From: Deltaproteobacteria bacterium
GTDB taxonomy: Bacteria; Myxococcota; XYA12-FULL-58-9; JABJBS01
Reading direction: 5' to 3'
NCBI GenBank assembly: GCA_018668695.1
Contig: JABJBS010000406.1
Coordinates: 1-35,065 of the forward strand
Length of the DNA stretch: 35,065 bases
This document shows positions 1 to 7,639 of this stretch, piece by piece (position 1 is the first letter of the stretch; each line of letters begins with the position of its first letter). The translations under genes were made by a program, and so were the position numbers. The notes under the pieces are model-generated. The model saw only the letters and a list, made by a program, of their open reading frames with translations. It was not told the origin of the DNA and searched no databases.

Positions 1-162
1 TCAAAATGATAACTAGATCTGCTGATTTAAACAGTGTTGCTCGGTATCTGGGCTGATATTCTAAGCTTGTTCCACCTGTAGTGAGACGCTACTCTTAACT
101 GAAGAATAACACGGTCGTATCACACATTCAGGAGCCTTGAGGCTTCACGCTGGAGTATGTTC

Positions 163-540
163 ATGAGCGACCCCAAGACTGGAACCCTTGCCATACAAAC
201 GTTGGCCATGCCGGCTCATACGAATGCGAATGGAGACATTTTTGGAGGCTGGTTAGTCTCGCAGATGGACCTTGCAGCAGGGGTCATTGCAAAACAGTTT
301 TCACGCGGTCGCGTGGTGACCATTGGTATCGAGAAAATGGCTTTCCATGAGCCGGTCCACGTGGGTGACGTGGTGTCTTGCTTTGCACACTTAATTCGAA
401 GTGGGACCACATCAATGACCATAAAGGTTGAGACTTGGTGTATCCATCCCGTGACAGGCGCTGAGCGTAAAGTCACCGGTGGAGAATTCACTTTCGTTGC
501 CATTGATGACCATGGACGTAAACGGAATTTACCGACTTAG
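163..540 (+). CDS. yciA: YciA-type acyl-CoA thioesterase
   Basis: A 125-residue single hotdog-fold protein, the normal length for YciA. It carries the family hallmark NANGDIFGGW (residues 21-30) followed by LVSQMD, which includes the catalytic Asp25 and the helix that packs under the fold. YciA enzymes hydrolyse a broad range of acyl-CoA thioesters in the cytoplasm and are thought to balance free CoA and membrane-lipid precursors. There are two in-frame ATGs, at 157 and 163. A GGAG at 152-155 lies one base from the first but seven bases from the second, so I place the start at 163. The gene stands alone; the bases upstream hold no clear gene. A 6-bp inverted repeat (537-542 with 550-555) overlaps the stop codon but has no T-tract, so I do not call it a terminator. 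Confidence 0.93.
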   Translation: MSDPKTGTLAIQTLAMPAHTNANGDIFGGWLVSQMDLAAGVIAKQFSRGRVVTIGIEKMAFHEPVHVGDVVSCFAHLIRSGTTSMTIKVETWCIHPVTGAERKVTGGEFTFVAIDDHGRKRNLPT

Positions 541-674
541 GGTTATTTGCCCTAAGGTGCAGCTCTCGCCCGCCCTGAGCACCATTTGCTCGGAACGGTA
601 CCCAAAAATATTGTTTGTTTTCATGCATTTGTCTTGAAGTTGTACTATGTTCATCGTGTTGTGTGGTTAAGGTG

Positions 675-680
675 TATAAT
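675..680 (+). promoter_or_regulatory. Consensus -10 element upstream of the MshEN-like gene
   Basis: A perfect TATAAT hexamer ends 24 bases before the chosen ATG at 705, which would give a short leader. I see no good -35 hexamer at the usual distance (652-657 reads CATCGT), so this is only a candidate promoter. Confidence 0.3.
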
Positions 681-704
681 GGCTTCAACAGCAAGAGGAA
701 CAGT

Positions 705-1169
705 ATGGCGTCACGTGGAATTTATACCAAGCTTGAGCGTTGGTTTACCGAAGTAGCGGTGAAGCGTGGGTTAATATCCAGTGCCGAAGTGCATGGTGCC
801 ATCGAAGAGCAGGTGAATAGCCGCCAAAAGGAAGGGCGAACACCGCATATCTGGGAAATCTTGTTAATTCAGGACAAGCTCAGAGCTGAAGCCGTTGATG
901 ATATACTTGCCGGATTGGGTAAAAATACTGAAGATTCTGGCGAGCACGGCGGGTTTAATCTGCTGGGCCGTGTTTTGGTTGAGGTTGGATATGCCGAGCC
1001 AAGCGATATTCATGAGGCATTGGCCCTCCAGGCTCAAGAAAGAGCCGACGGGCAATGGCGCTTGCTTGGTCAGATTCTTATTTCAATGAAGGTATTGCGA
1101 GAGCCCGACTTACAAGAGGCCATTGCCATTCTAGAACGGCGACGAAAACCGGCTCCGCCAAAAGAGTAA
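705..1169 (+). CDS. Small protein of four MshEN-like helical repeats
   Basis: A 154-residue soluble protein. The start is taken at 705, where AGAGGA (694-699) sits a few bases upstream; the longer upstream reading has a Cys-rich stretch that looks untranslated. Four segments, near residues 12-37, 48-72, 86-111 and 119-144, share one pattern: a hydrophobic helix, a short turn ending in G-[YL] or a similar pair, an acidic position, then a helix ending in E-A-L/I. The last two are the clearest (LLGRVLVEVGYAEPSDIHEAL and LLGQILISMKVLREPDLQEAI, each within the stated spans). The pattern recalls the MshEN/GspE N-terminal repeats, which in some ATPases bind c-di-GMP. No ATPase domain is attached. 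I infer a regulatory or adaptor role; the ligand is unknown, and the key c-di-GMP motif residues are not clearly conserved. Confidence 0.75.
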   Translation: MASRGIYTKLERWFTEVAVKRGLISSAEVHGAIEEQVNSRQKEGRTPHIWEILLIQDKLRAEAVDDILAGLGKNTEDSGEHGGFNLLGRVLVEVGYAEPSDIHEALALQAQERADGQWRLLGQILISMKVLREPDLQEAIAILERRRKPAPPKE

Positions 1170-1393
1170 CTCCCGCCCGCACCTCGCAGCAGACAGCCCA
1201 TACCTTACTGTTTTCCATAAACGCTTCTTTAAGCTCTTCTCGATGCGGCGCCGTCAATATCATCTCGTATATTGATGAATGCTACGATGTCCTTGTTCTT
1301 AAAATCTTTGTTTTATTGAAGATGTACGGGCATTCTCTACGAAGTAATCTATGCAGTTTTTACGCTGCGGACTTCGTTTAGATAGAAGGGATT

Positions 1394-2194
1394 TTAGAGC
1401 TGAGTGCCTCGGCTCACTGGAGTATGTGCTCCAAAGAAGGCTGGGAACGGTAGGGTCGAGGCTACGTCATGTTGAATGCTGCGCAGGGCCGTCTTGAGTT
1501 GAGCGCGTTTGTTTAGTCCGGCAGCAAATTGCTGAAGGTCTCTCAATCCTCGGTCAAACAACCACCAAGCCCTCTTGGCTGTTGGGACCTTGAGGGCAAA
1601 GTCAGCTCTCACTCTTGGACTCGGGCGAAGGTGACTTCCTACCTGAAACCAAAATGGGGAAACCTTCAAACAGCGGGTTCCGATGGTGGGCTGATTATTG
1701 CTAAAGCCGCCATCGATACAGGGACGATTTCGGAAAGGGTGTGTCCGCTGAGCCGCGTGCGGGAGAAAGCATGAGGCGGTGAGTGCATCGGCTAAATCGG
1801 CTTGGCTATCGAATTGAGTCACGACCATCGACTGAGCGGGGCGAGTGGATGTAACTGAAATGGCGATGCGACCTGTTGAGCGCTCAAACGTCTCCGGGGT
1901 TACGAACCTGCGGCAGAATTCTTGAGCAACCTCGTATGCCCATGCGGGTCGTAGGATGCGACCAGCCCCATAGGCACCGGTGATTTCAATCATTTGTGCC
2001 GCTACATCTCTAGCGTCGAGTCCGCCGGCCAGAGCAACACTCAACCCAGCTCCCGCAGAAGCTCCCGCGAAGGAGAGTTCTTCGATTAATCCTGCTTCTT
2101 GGAGCCCGAAACCAACGCCGGTTTGATAGAAGTTGAGGGCACCGCAACCCGAGAAAGAGACACCGTCGAACTTCGTTAGATGAGATGGCTGCAC
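1394..2194 (-). CDS. Patatin-like phospholipase (PNPLA family)
   Basis: A patatin-fold serine hydrolase of about 266 residues. Visible motifs, numbered from a GTG start at 2194, are an oxyanion-hole loop SGCGALNFYQTGV near residues 15-27, the nucleophile elbow GASAG with Ser46, and the dyad motif DGGFSNNQP with Asp161. Family members cleave acyl esters of phospholipids or triacylglycerols with a Ser-Asp dyad. The SGCG opening and the VSPF-type segment after the Asp motif look more like animal adiponutrin-type PNPLA proteins than like plant patatin or ExoU. There is no signal peptide, so it is probably cytoplasmic or injected. The start is uncertain: GTG 2194 has AAAGG five bases upstream, while TTG 2224 has a perfect AAGGAG but 14 bases away. 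It is divergent from the oxidoreductase at 2557. Confidence 0.85.
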   Translation of the reverse strand: MQPSHLTKFDGVSFSGCGALNFYQTGVGFGLQEAGLIEELSFAGASAGAGLSVALAGGLDARDVAAQMIEITGAYGAGRILRPAWAYEVAQEFCRRFVTPETFERSTGRIAISVTSTRPAQSMVVTQFDSQADLADALTASCFLPHAAQRTHPFRNRPCIDGGFSNNQPTIGTRCLKVSPFWFQVGSHLRPSPRVRADFALKVPTAKRAWWLFDRGLRDLQQFAAGLNKRAQLKTALRSIQHDVASTLPFPAFFGAHTPVSRGTQL

Positions 2195-2556
2195 AAGGAC
2201 CTTTCCGTTTATACTTTTCCGCAAGGTTCGTATGACAACTCCTTATTTCAAGAGCCAGCATCGAGAAAGAAAACCCATTTATTTCAGCAAGGTAGAGGTC
2301 TGTGTGGTGGGTTTGAAGAGGCAGCCTCTTCGGGCCTGGGCGAATCCTCAATATTAAACTAGAGGGCTCCTGGGTCCTATGCGTAGACGCCTAACGGCAT
2401 GTGCAGGCACATGCTGGCTCGCATCTGCAAGCGTATCGAAGAAGAGTTCTTTAAAGCATGCTGTTAACTGGGTGTTGAGTACGCCGATAGATTTGGTCGT
2501 TGCAGTGGTAATTTGCGTCTGATTTCTCTAGGGTCGCCGAGACGGAGGTATAAGTC
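2195..2556. other. Divergent intergenic region (362 bp)
   Basis: This region separates the patatin-like gene (minus) from the oxidoreductase gene (plus). I see no credible gene in it. It holds a perfect inverted repeat at 2397-2414 (listed separately) and a short AGCATGCT palindrome near 2455. Apart from the GGAGG before the 2557 ATG, I recognise no clear sigma-70 promoter. Confidence 0.6.
2397..2414. repeat. Perfect 8-bp inverted repeat, possible operator
   Basis: GCATGTGC, a two-base AG spacer, then GCACATGC. It lies in the divergent region, about 140 bp before the oxidoreductase start. The short spacer suits a dimeric repressor site better than a transcription terminator, and no T-tract follows. 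No regulator gene in the window points to it. Confidence 0.45.
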
Positions 2557-3804
2557 ATGGCAAAAGTAGACAAAGAGTTTGATGTTGTATTGTGGGGAGC
2601 CACAGGTTTCACCGGTGAATTGGTCGCTGAGTACTTACTCGCCCAGTACGGTGTCGATGGAGGCTTGCGGTGGGCACTTGCCGGGCGAAACCAAGGAAAG
2701 CTCGATGCACTTAAGGGCAGGCTGGTCGCGCGGGATGGGCAGGCTTCTGGCTTACCGACGCTCCTAGCCGACAGTCATGATTTAGTATCGCTTAAGGCGA
2801 TGGCCAGCCGCACCCAGGTGGTTTGTACCACTGTTGGCCCGTATCTGGCTTACGGTCTGGATTTGGTTGAAGCGTGTATCGATGAAGGCGCACACTATTG
2901 TGACCTTACTGGCGAGACGCCTTTCATTCGAAAAGTCATGGACAAATGGCACGACAAAGCAGAAGCCGCTGGTGTGAAGATTGTGACCAGCTGCGGATTT
3001 GATTCGATTCCATCCGATCTAGGTTGTTTGGTGGTTCAGGAGCATGCCATCGCTGCGCATGAGCGACCGCTTGATTCAGTGAAGTACTACTTGGGTAAAA
3101 CCCGTGGAGGCATGAGTGGAGGAACCATTGCGAGTATGCTCGGGATTATCGAGCAGGCATCCGATCCTGAACTCCGCCGTGTACTGATCGACGCCTATGC
3201 GCTTAATCCCAAGGGAGCTGCGCGCGGACCCGATAAATATGACCAGCAAGATGTTCGTTGGGATGACGATATCAATGGCTGGACTGGCCCTTTCGTGATG
3301 GCGGGTATCAATACAAGAATCGTACGGAGGTCGAATGCTCTTCTGGGCTTTCGGTACGGTGAGCAGTTTAGCTACAACGAAGTTCAAAGCTTTCCAAAAG
3401 GAAAGAAGGGCAAGAAGATGGCGTCACGCATGCGTCTTGGCATCGGGCTCTTTTTAGGGCTTGCAGCTCTCGCGCCTACACGTTGGTTGTTAAAGAAAAC
3501 GGTATTGCCGGCTCCGGGGACTGGACCAACTCGAGAAGAGCGAGAGAACGGCTGCTTCTACGTCACATTTGTGGGCAAGGGGAGCAATGCGAAGGGCGAA
3601 GACGTAAGCGTGAAAGGTGAAGTAACTTCAGACCTTGATCCGGGTTATGCGGGAACGGCTAGAATGCTTGCTGAAGCGGCAGTGTGTTTGGCTAAGGATG
3701 AAGACCTACCTGATTCGGCAGGGATTCTGACGCCATCTGTGGCAATGGGAATGCCGCTGGTTGAGCGACTGCGAGCGAAGGGTATGACGTTTAGCGCGGC
3801 TTGA
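2557..3804 (+). CDS. Saccharopine-dehydrogenase-like oxidoreductase (SCCPDH / trans-acting enoyl reductase type)
   Basis: A 415-residue protein with an N-terminal Rossmann domain. The dinucleotide motif GATGFTG lies at about residues 14-20, and AGRN follows near residue 42. CTTVGPYLAYG near residue 90 and the LTGETPFIRK region match the saccharopine dehydrogenase NADP-binding family as found in human SCCPDH and the mycobacterial trans-acting enoyl reductase, both of similar length. A hydrophobic segment near residues 291-311 may bind membrane or a lipid substrate. The mycobacterial relative reduces polyketide-derived lipids, but the substrate here cannot be read from sequence, and lysine metabolism is unlikely. 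The ATG at 2557 has GGAGG nine bases upstream. The gene is followed by a strong bidirectional terminator and then by the convergent peroxiredoxin gene. Confidence 0.9.
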   Translation: MAKVDKEFDVVLWGATGFTGELVAEYLLAQYGVDGGLRWALAGRNQGKLDALKGRLVARDGQASGLPTLLADSHDLVSLKAMASRTQVVCTTVGPYLAYGLDLVEACIDEGAHYCDLTGETPFIRKVMDKWHDKAEAAGVKIVTSCGFDSIPSDLGCLVVQEHAIAAHERPLDSVKYYLGKTRGGMSGGTIASMLGIIEQASDPELRRVLIDAYALNPKGAARGPDKYDQQDVRWDDDINGWTGPFVMAGINTRIVRRSNALLGFRYGEQFSYNEVQSFPKGKKGKKMASRMRLGIGLFLGLAALAPTRWLLKKTVLPAPGTGPTREERENGCFYVTFVGKGSNAKGEDVSVKGEVTSDLDPGYAGTARMLAEAAVCLAKDEDLPDSAGILTPSVAMGMPLVERLRAKGMTFSAA

Positions 3805-3847
3805 TTGTCTCGATGACTTAGCGGCACGCAATGGATACAAAACGAAT

Positions 3848-3887
3848 AAAGGCCAGCACTCCAATCTTTTTGAGAGTGCTGGCCTTT
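3848..3887. terminator. Bidirectional rho-independent terminator
   Basis: Perfect 14-bp arms, AAAGGCCAGCACTC (3848-3861) and GAGTGCTGGCCTTT (3874-3887), with a 12-base loop. T-rich sequence follows on both strands. It sits between two convergent genes, the oxidoreductase ending at 3804 and the peroxiredoxin ending at 3900, so it can stop transcription from both sides. Confidence 0.9.
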
Positions 3888-3899
3888 TCTCGATGATGC

Positions 3900-4523
3900 T
3901 TAGAGAGAGTCTCCGCGCTCGGCAAGGTAAGATGCAACACCTTCTGGAGTGTTGGTCATGCCTGCGTCGCCTTTGTTCCAACCAGCAGGGCAAACCTGTC
4001 CGTTTTCTTCAAAGAACTGCAGAGCTTCTACCACACGAACAACGTCGTCCATGTTGCGTCCAAGAGGCTCATCATTGACAACCTGATGGCGTACGACGCC
4101 TTTCTGGTCGATAACGAATGTTGCACGCATAGAAACACCAGCTGGATAGTATGAGTCTTCAGAATCGTCGAGAATTCCGTAGTCTTCAGAAATCTTTCTG
4201 GTCATATCCGCTGCCAGTGGAAAAGGAACTTTGCCAATTCCGCCTTTGTTTACTTCAGTGTTGCGCCACGCGTTGTGCGTCCAATGTGAATCTACGCTGA
4301 CGCCAACGACTTCGCAGCCGAGAGCTTTCAACTTCTCAGTTCGGTTTGCAATCGAGATGATCTCGGATGGGCAAACAAACGTGAAGTCCATTGGGTAGAA
4401 AAACAAAACAGCATATTTACCGTCGATGGTTTTTGAGAAATCAAAATCGCCTACAATCTCGCCATTAGCCAATACAGCCTGAGTTGTGAAGACGGGGGCT
4501 TTTTTGCCAACTAGTACACTCAT
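3900..4523 (-). CDS. 2-Cys peroxiredoxin (AhpC/PrxC type)
   Basis: A 207-residue typical 2-Cys peroxiredoxin that reduces hydrogen peroxide and organic peroxides in the cytoplasm. The peroxidatic Cys51 lies in FYPMDFTFVCPSE, and the resolving Cys178 in the C-terminal VCPAGW motif. A GGIG motif near residues 94-97 resembles the motif of over-oxidation-sensitive peroxiredoxins, and the tail has SYL where those enzymes have YF. The ATG at 4523 is chosen because GGAG lies five bases upstream and MSVLVGKKAP is the usual family start; a 39-codon in-frame extension upstream does not look like protein. No AhpF or thioredoxin gene is adjacent, so the reductant is not evident. It is divergent from DUF3501, with a Fur-type box in the shared promoter region. 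Confidence 0.95.
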   Translation of the reverse strand: MSVLVGKKAPVFTTQAVLANGEIVGDFDFSKTIDGKYAVLFFYPMDFTFVCPSEIISIANRTEKLKALGCEVVGVSVDSHWTHNAWRNTEVNKGGIGKVPFPLAADMTRKISEDYGILDDSEDSYYPAGVSMRATFVIDQKGVVRHQVVNDEPLGRNMDDVVRVVEALQFFEENGQVCPAGWNKGDAGMTNTPEGVASYLAERGDSL

Positions 4524-4621
4524 AAAATCTCCGAAATAATGTTGGATTGGGGTCGGCGAGTAACAATGTGAACCCGACTTTCCACTCCCGTTACAAATGA
4601 AGTTGAAAATATTTCTGAAGT

Positions 4622-4636
4622 TGATTATCATTCTCA
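4622..4636. promoter_or_regulatory. Fur/PerR-type box in the divergent peroxiredoxin-DUF3501 promoter region
   Basis: TGATTATCATTCTCA matches the 7-1-7 Fur motif TGATAATnATTATCA at 12 of 14 informative positions. It lies 99 bases upstream of the peroxiredoxin ATG and 51 bases upstream of the DUF3501 start, so one bound dimer could affect both genes. It could serve Fur (iron) or the related PerR (peroxide); the sequence alone does not decide. The match is visible; the regulation is inferred. Confidence 0.6.
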
Positions 4637-4686
4637 ACATGGAATTTCAATGGAAGAGGCAGATGTGAAAGCGCTAAAGAACCCTT

Positions 4687-5304
4687 TTGAGGCAATGCTC
4701 AACGATCACGGACCTGCTGAGCCGTGAAAGTTATGAAGCGAAACGAAGCGAGCTGCTCACATGTGGTCGTCATATCAAGGAAAAACTCCGAATTAGCCTC
4801 GATGAAAGCTTTTCATTGCTCTTCGAAACCCGAGCCACCGCCTGGCTACAGATTCACGAAGAGCTGCGCTGGATGGTTAAGCCCGATCCTAATCAGGTTG
4901 CTGAGATACTGGAGCGCTACAACCCTTTGTTGCCCAATGCTCAAGGCATATCGGCTTGTTTGTTTCTCGACACCCGTGATCCGATAAGGGCCCGGCGTAT
5001 GATTCAAACAGTCGATATCGATTCGATGGCGCTTCGGATTCAGCTTAACGGAAGTTTGCTGGAAGCTGAGAGTATGGAGCTGAACGGAGAAGCACTTGAG
5101 TCCGTCAATTATCTCCGCTTTAGCGAAACGGGTTCATTAAAATCGCTGGAGTCAAATTGTATTCAGTGGTCGGCTCCAACGCCCTCTAAGTTACTGATGC
5201 CCGACTATCTCGCTGAAGCCCTCATGGCCGTATTCGCTGAATCTTTGCCCGCAGCTGCAAGAGCCTCGGTAAAGGATGTGGCCTTCGCACCGGTCTTTGT
5301 TTGA
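4687..5304 (+). CDS. DUF3501 family protein
   Basis: A protein of about 205 residues matching the DUF3501 pattern from its first residues: ITDLLSRESYEAKR, then a segment ending in SLLFETR, then IHEELRW, then YNPLLPNAQGISACLF. Function is unknown. From family knowledge, DUF3501 genes often sit next to rubrerythrin-like or Fe-S redox genes, which suggests a role in redox or peroxide metabolism. Here the divergent neighbour is a peroxiredoxin with a shared Fur-type box, which fits that idea. The start is a TTG at 4687 with only a weak AAAGAA upstream. It is chosen because the family begins within a few residues of this point, and an ATG at 4696 is out of frame. No transmembrane segments or signal peptide are seen. 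Confidence 0.85.
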   Translation: MRQCSTITDLLSRESYEAKRSELLTCGRHIKEKLRISLDESFSLLFETRATAWLQIHEELRWMVKPDPNQVAEILERYNPLLPNAQGISACLFLDTRDPIRARRMIQTVDIDSMALRIQLNGSLLEAESMELNGEALESVNYLRFSETGSLKSLESNCIQWSAPTPSKLLMPDYLAEALMAVFAESLPAAARASVKDVAFAPVFV

Positions 5305-5391
5305 TTGAAAGGCATGTTGAAACAATGGGTCAAGGCGTCTGCTTGAGCTGTATCCTTGCAACCAGTGATGGGCTGGGCGTATAGCTAGAGC

Positions 5392-5856
5392 ATGAGCAAA
5401 ATTACCCGAGACCTTAACGATTATGGATTCAGTACTGAAATAAGGGTGCGGCTAAGTGAAACCGATGCCGTTGGTATTGTGTTTTTTGGAAGCTTTGCTC
5501 TTTATTTTGATGTGGGCCGAATGGATTACCTAGCCCAGCTTGGACTCCATCATTTCGACGGCGCAGTCAAAGACTTGATTCCTGGCGCGGTGGTCCATCA
5601 AGAGTCCCATTTCCATTCTCCAGCTCGTTATAACGATATTCTGGTCGTGCATGTTCGGATGGCTCGGATTGGAACGACCAGCTACACTTTTCAATTCTTA
5701 CTTCAGCAAAAGCGCACTCGCACAGTCGCCTGTACTGGTTCTTTGACCTTGGCTTGGTTGGATGATGACTTTAAGCCCATGACGATACCTGATGCGTTTC
5801 GCCAAACCGTGGCGGGATTCGAGGGGGATAGGCTCGAGGATACGAGTGCTGAATGA
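5392..5856 (+). CDS. YbgC-type acyl-CoA thioesterase (4HBT hotdog)
   Basis: A 154-residue single hotdog domain. The segment RVRLSETDAVGIVFFGSF (from residue 18) aligns with the 4HBT active-site loop, and Asp25 is the likely catalytic Asp. The helix FDVGRMDYLAQLGL follows, as in YbgC and 4-hydroxybenzoyl-CoA thioesterases. Such enzymes hydrolyse short-chain or aromatic acyl-CoAs in the cytoplasm. YbgC itself usually sits beside tol-pal genes, which are absent here, so the substrate is open. The ribosome-binding site is weak (CTAGAGC just before the ATG). It follows DUF3501 by 87 bases on the same strand and could be co-transcribed with it. Confidence 0.88.
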   Translation: MSKITRDLNDYGFSTEIRVRLSETDAVGIVFFGSFALYFDVGRMDYLAQLGLHHFDGAVKDLIPGAVVHQESHFHSPARYNDILVVHVRMARIGTTSYTFQFLLQQKRTRTVACTGSLTLAWLDDDFKPMTIPDAFRQTVAGFEGDRLEDTSAE

Positions 5857-6015
5857 ACTTGTCCATCTAGTGTGTGCCGATAGTCAGTTTTGGGTGTGTT
5901 GTTTGGGTTAGAGCGGGGTATATTAAATATATTTACGCAAGGTCGGCCGTGGAGTTTACACGGGGTTGCTTGGTGTTCTTAAGTGCCCGCAACTAAAAGA
6001 AATTCTCATCTAGCA

Positions 6016-6043
6016 TTGAATAGGGAACCGATGTGGGTACAAT
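6016..6043 (+). promoter_or_regulatory. Candidate sigma-70 promoter of the kinase gene
   Basis: TTGAAT (6016-6021), a 16-base spacer and TACAAT (6038-6043), giving a predicted leader of about 28 bases before the ATG at 6078. Upstream, at 5924-5935, is an AT-only palindrome TAAATATATTTA that could be an UP-like element or an operator. The hexamers are visible; activity is inferred. Confidence 0.45.
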
Positions 6044-6077
6044 CTAATCGGTTGTTCCATATAGAAAGGTAAACCAC

Positions 6078-7595
6078 ATGGCGGTTGGTAGTCAGAAATT
6101 CGATGAACGGCAAATCGTAACATTTCTGCAACAGGTCGGCGGGTTTAGTATGGCTGAAGAGTCAAGCTTGGCTGAGGCAGCTAAAAAAGCTGCTGTCACC
6201 ACTTTCAAAGCAGGAGCTCTGATTATCAAAAAGGGTGCGATGGCCAACGACTTGCACGTCATTGTACTGGGCCGTGTCCAGGTTCCACTGGGTAACCCGG
6301 GTACAGAATCTAATGCGACTGCAGACCTTGGACCAGGCAATGTGATTGGAGAAATGGGGTTCCTGACAGATACGCCCCGCACGCGAGACGTCGTGGCTAC
6401 AACGGAAGTTATAACTCTGTCGTGGACTCGTAAAGAACTCTATTTCTTGCTCTCAAGCCATCCGCCGCTGGCGCAATTCTTATCCGATACTTTGGGGCGC
6501 CGACTCGCTGAGAGTGGCCTCGACCGCGTTGGGAAATATCGCATCATGGATAAGCTGGGAGAAGGTTCCACGTCGAAAGTATTTCACGCATACAATCCAG
6601 CGCTCAAACGCGCTGTCGCTGTGAAGATGTTAAACCACTCTTTGGTATTCAATAAGCAGTTTCGTGGGCGCTTTATTTTAGAGGCCCGAACAATCGCTAA
6701 ACTAAGCCACCCAAATATCGTCCAGATTTTCGATATGGAGTCGCATTATGCGACTTACTTCATGATTATGGAGTTTTTAGATGGTCACGACTTGTTGAAG
6801 ATGCTGGCGGATCAGGGTCCGCTGCCGATTGAAAGCGCATTGTCGGTTCTTTATCAAATGGCCCAAGGATTGTCGTACTCCCATTCTCAAGGGATCGTTC
6901 ACGGCGACATTAAGCCAGCAAACTGCTTGGTTACTTCATCCGGTACCGTCAAGATTATGGATTTTGGTGTTTGTCGGTGCGTTAAGATGAAAATTGACGA
7001 GAGCGAGAAGGGGCTTATTTTTGGAACCCCTCAATACACATCACCAGAGGTGCTCACGGGCGAACCTATTCATATGGGGTCGGATATTTATGCACTGGGG
7101 GTGATGGCTTATCAGCTATTAACCGGTGAATGCCCTTTTAAGCGCGATACCATTGAACTCACGGCCAAAGCTCACCTCTACGAAGAGTTGCCGAGAATCG
7201 AAACCGTGCGCCCCGATGTGACCCCTGAACTCGCAAAGTTCATTCATGGTGCAATCGAGAAGAAGCCAAACAAGCGGCTTGCTAACTGGGAAGATGTTCT
7301 AGCCTTGGTTGAACCACCCGAGCACTTATTAAAGGCGAGAACCTGCAGCCACTTGCTGAATCTAACTTACCCAGAGTCTCAGAAGCCCGCGGTGGAAGCC
7401 GCTCTTAATCAACTGGCTCAAAATCTGCGGTCTGTTTCTGAACTGGGCTGGCAGGAAGGCTCGTTCGATTTAAGCAATCGCGCTAGGAATCGGGAACCTA
7501 ATAGCTCCGAGAGTCCTTTCGGAGCACCGTTGAGTTGGCTTTACGATAAAATCGGCGTGTCTCTTTCTGAGAACACCGGGGGCACCGAGAAGTAG
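6078..7595 (+). CDS. Cyclic-nucleotide-binding domain fused to Ser/Thr protein kinase
   Basis: A 505-residue soluble protein. Residues ~42-135 form a cNMP-binding domain whose phosphate-binding cassette reads GEMGFLTDTPRTRDV, keeping Glu92 and Arg101, the residues that hold the cyclic phosphate and ribose. Residues ~154-415 form a Hanks-type kinase: glycine loop GEGSTSKV, ATP Lys183 in AVKML, helix-C Glu202, catalytic loop HGDIKPAN with Asp277, DFG at 295-297, and GTPQYTSPE at the end of the activation segment. The HRD arginine is Gly276, so this is a non-RD kinase and may not need activation-loop phosphorylation. The tail of ~90 residues matches nothing I know. There is no transmembrane segment, unlike many bacterial PknB-type kinases. 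I infer cAMP- or cGMP-gated phosphorylation in the cytoplasm. The ATG has AAAGG about 8 bases upstream. Confidence 0.93.
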   Translation: MAVGSQKFDERQIVTFLQQVGGFSMAEESSLAEAAKKAAVTTFKAGALIIKKGAMANDLHVIVLGRVQVPLGNPGTESNATADLGPGNVIGEMGFLTDTPRTRDVVATTEVITLSWTRKELYFLLSSHPPLAQFLSDTLGRRLAESGLDRVGKYRIMDKLGEGSTSKVFHAYNPALKRAVAVKMLNHSLVFNKQFRGRFILEARTIAKLSHPNIVQIFDMESHYATYFMIMEFLDGHDLLKMLADQGPLPIESALSVLYQMAQGLSYSHSQGIVHGDIKPANCLVTSSGTVKIMDFGVCRCVKMKIDESEKGLIFGTPQYTSPEVLTGEPIHMGSDIYALGVMAYQLLTGECPFKRDTIELTAKAHLYEELPRIETVRPDVTPELAKFIHGAIEKKPNKRLANWEDVLALVEPPEHLLKARTCSHLLNLTYPESQKPAVEAALNQLAQNLRSVSELGWQEGSFDLSNRARNREPNSSESPFGAPLSWLYDKIGVSLSENTGGTEK

Positions 7596-7639
7596 GGGGA
7601 GATTGCTGCTGGAGCGGACACAGCTGTTTATATTGCCAG

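Noticed and set aside
3-56. Short frame at the left edge that could be the last 17 codons of an upstream gene
   Set aside because: It is open from the edge to a TGA at 54-56 but far too short to tell from chance.
537-555. Hairpin at the end of the yciA gene
   Set aside because: Only six base pairs, it overlaps the stop codon and no T-tract follows.
4650-4727. 25-codon ORF overlapping the start of the DUF3501 gene
   Set aside because: No ribosome-binding site precedes it and the DUF3501 frame already explains most of the region; it could be a leader peptide but nothing supports that.
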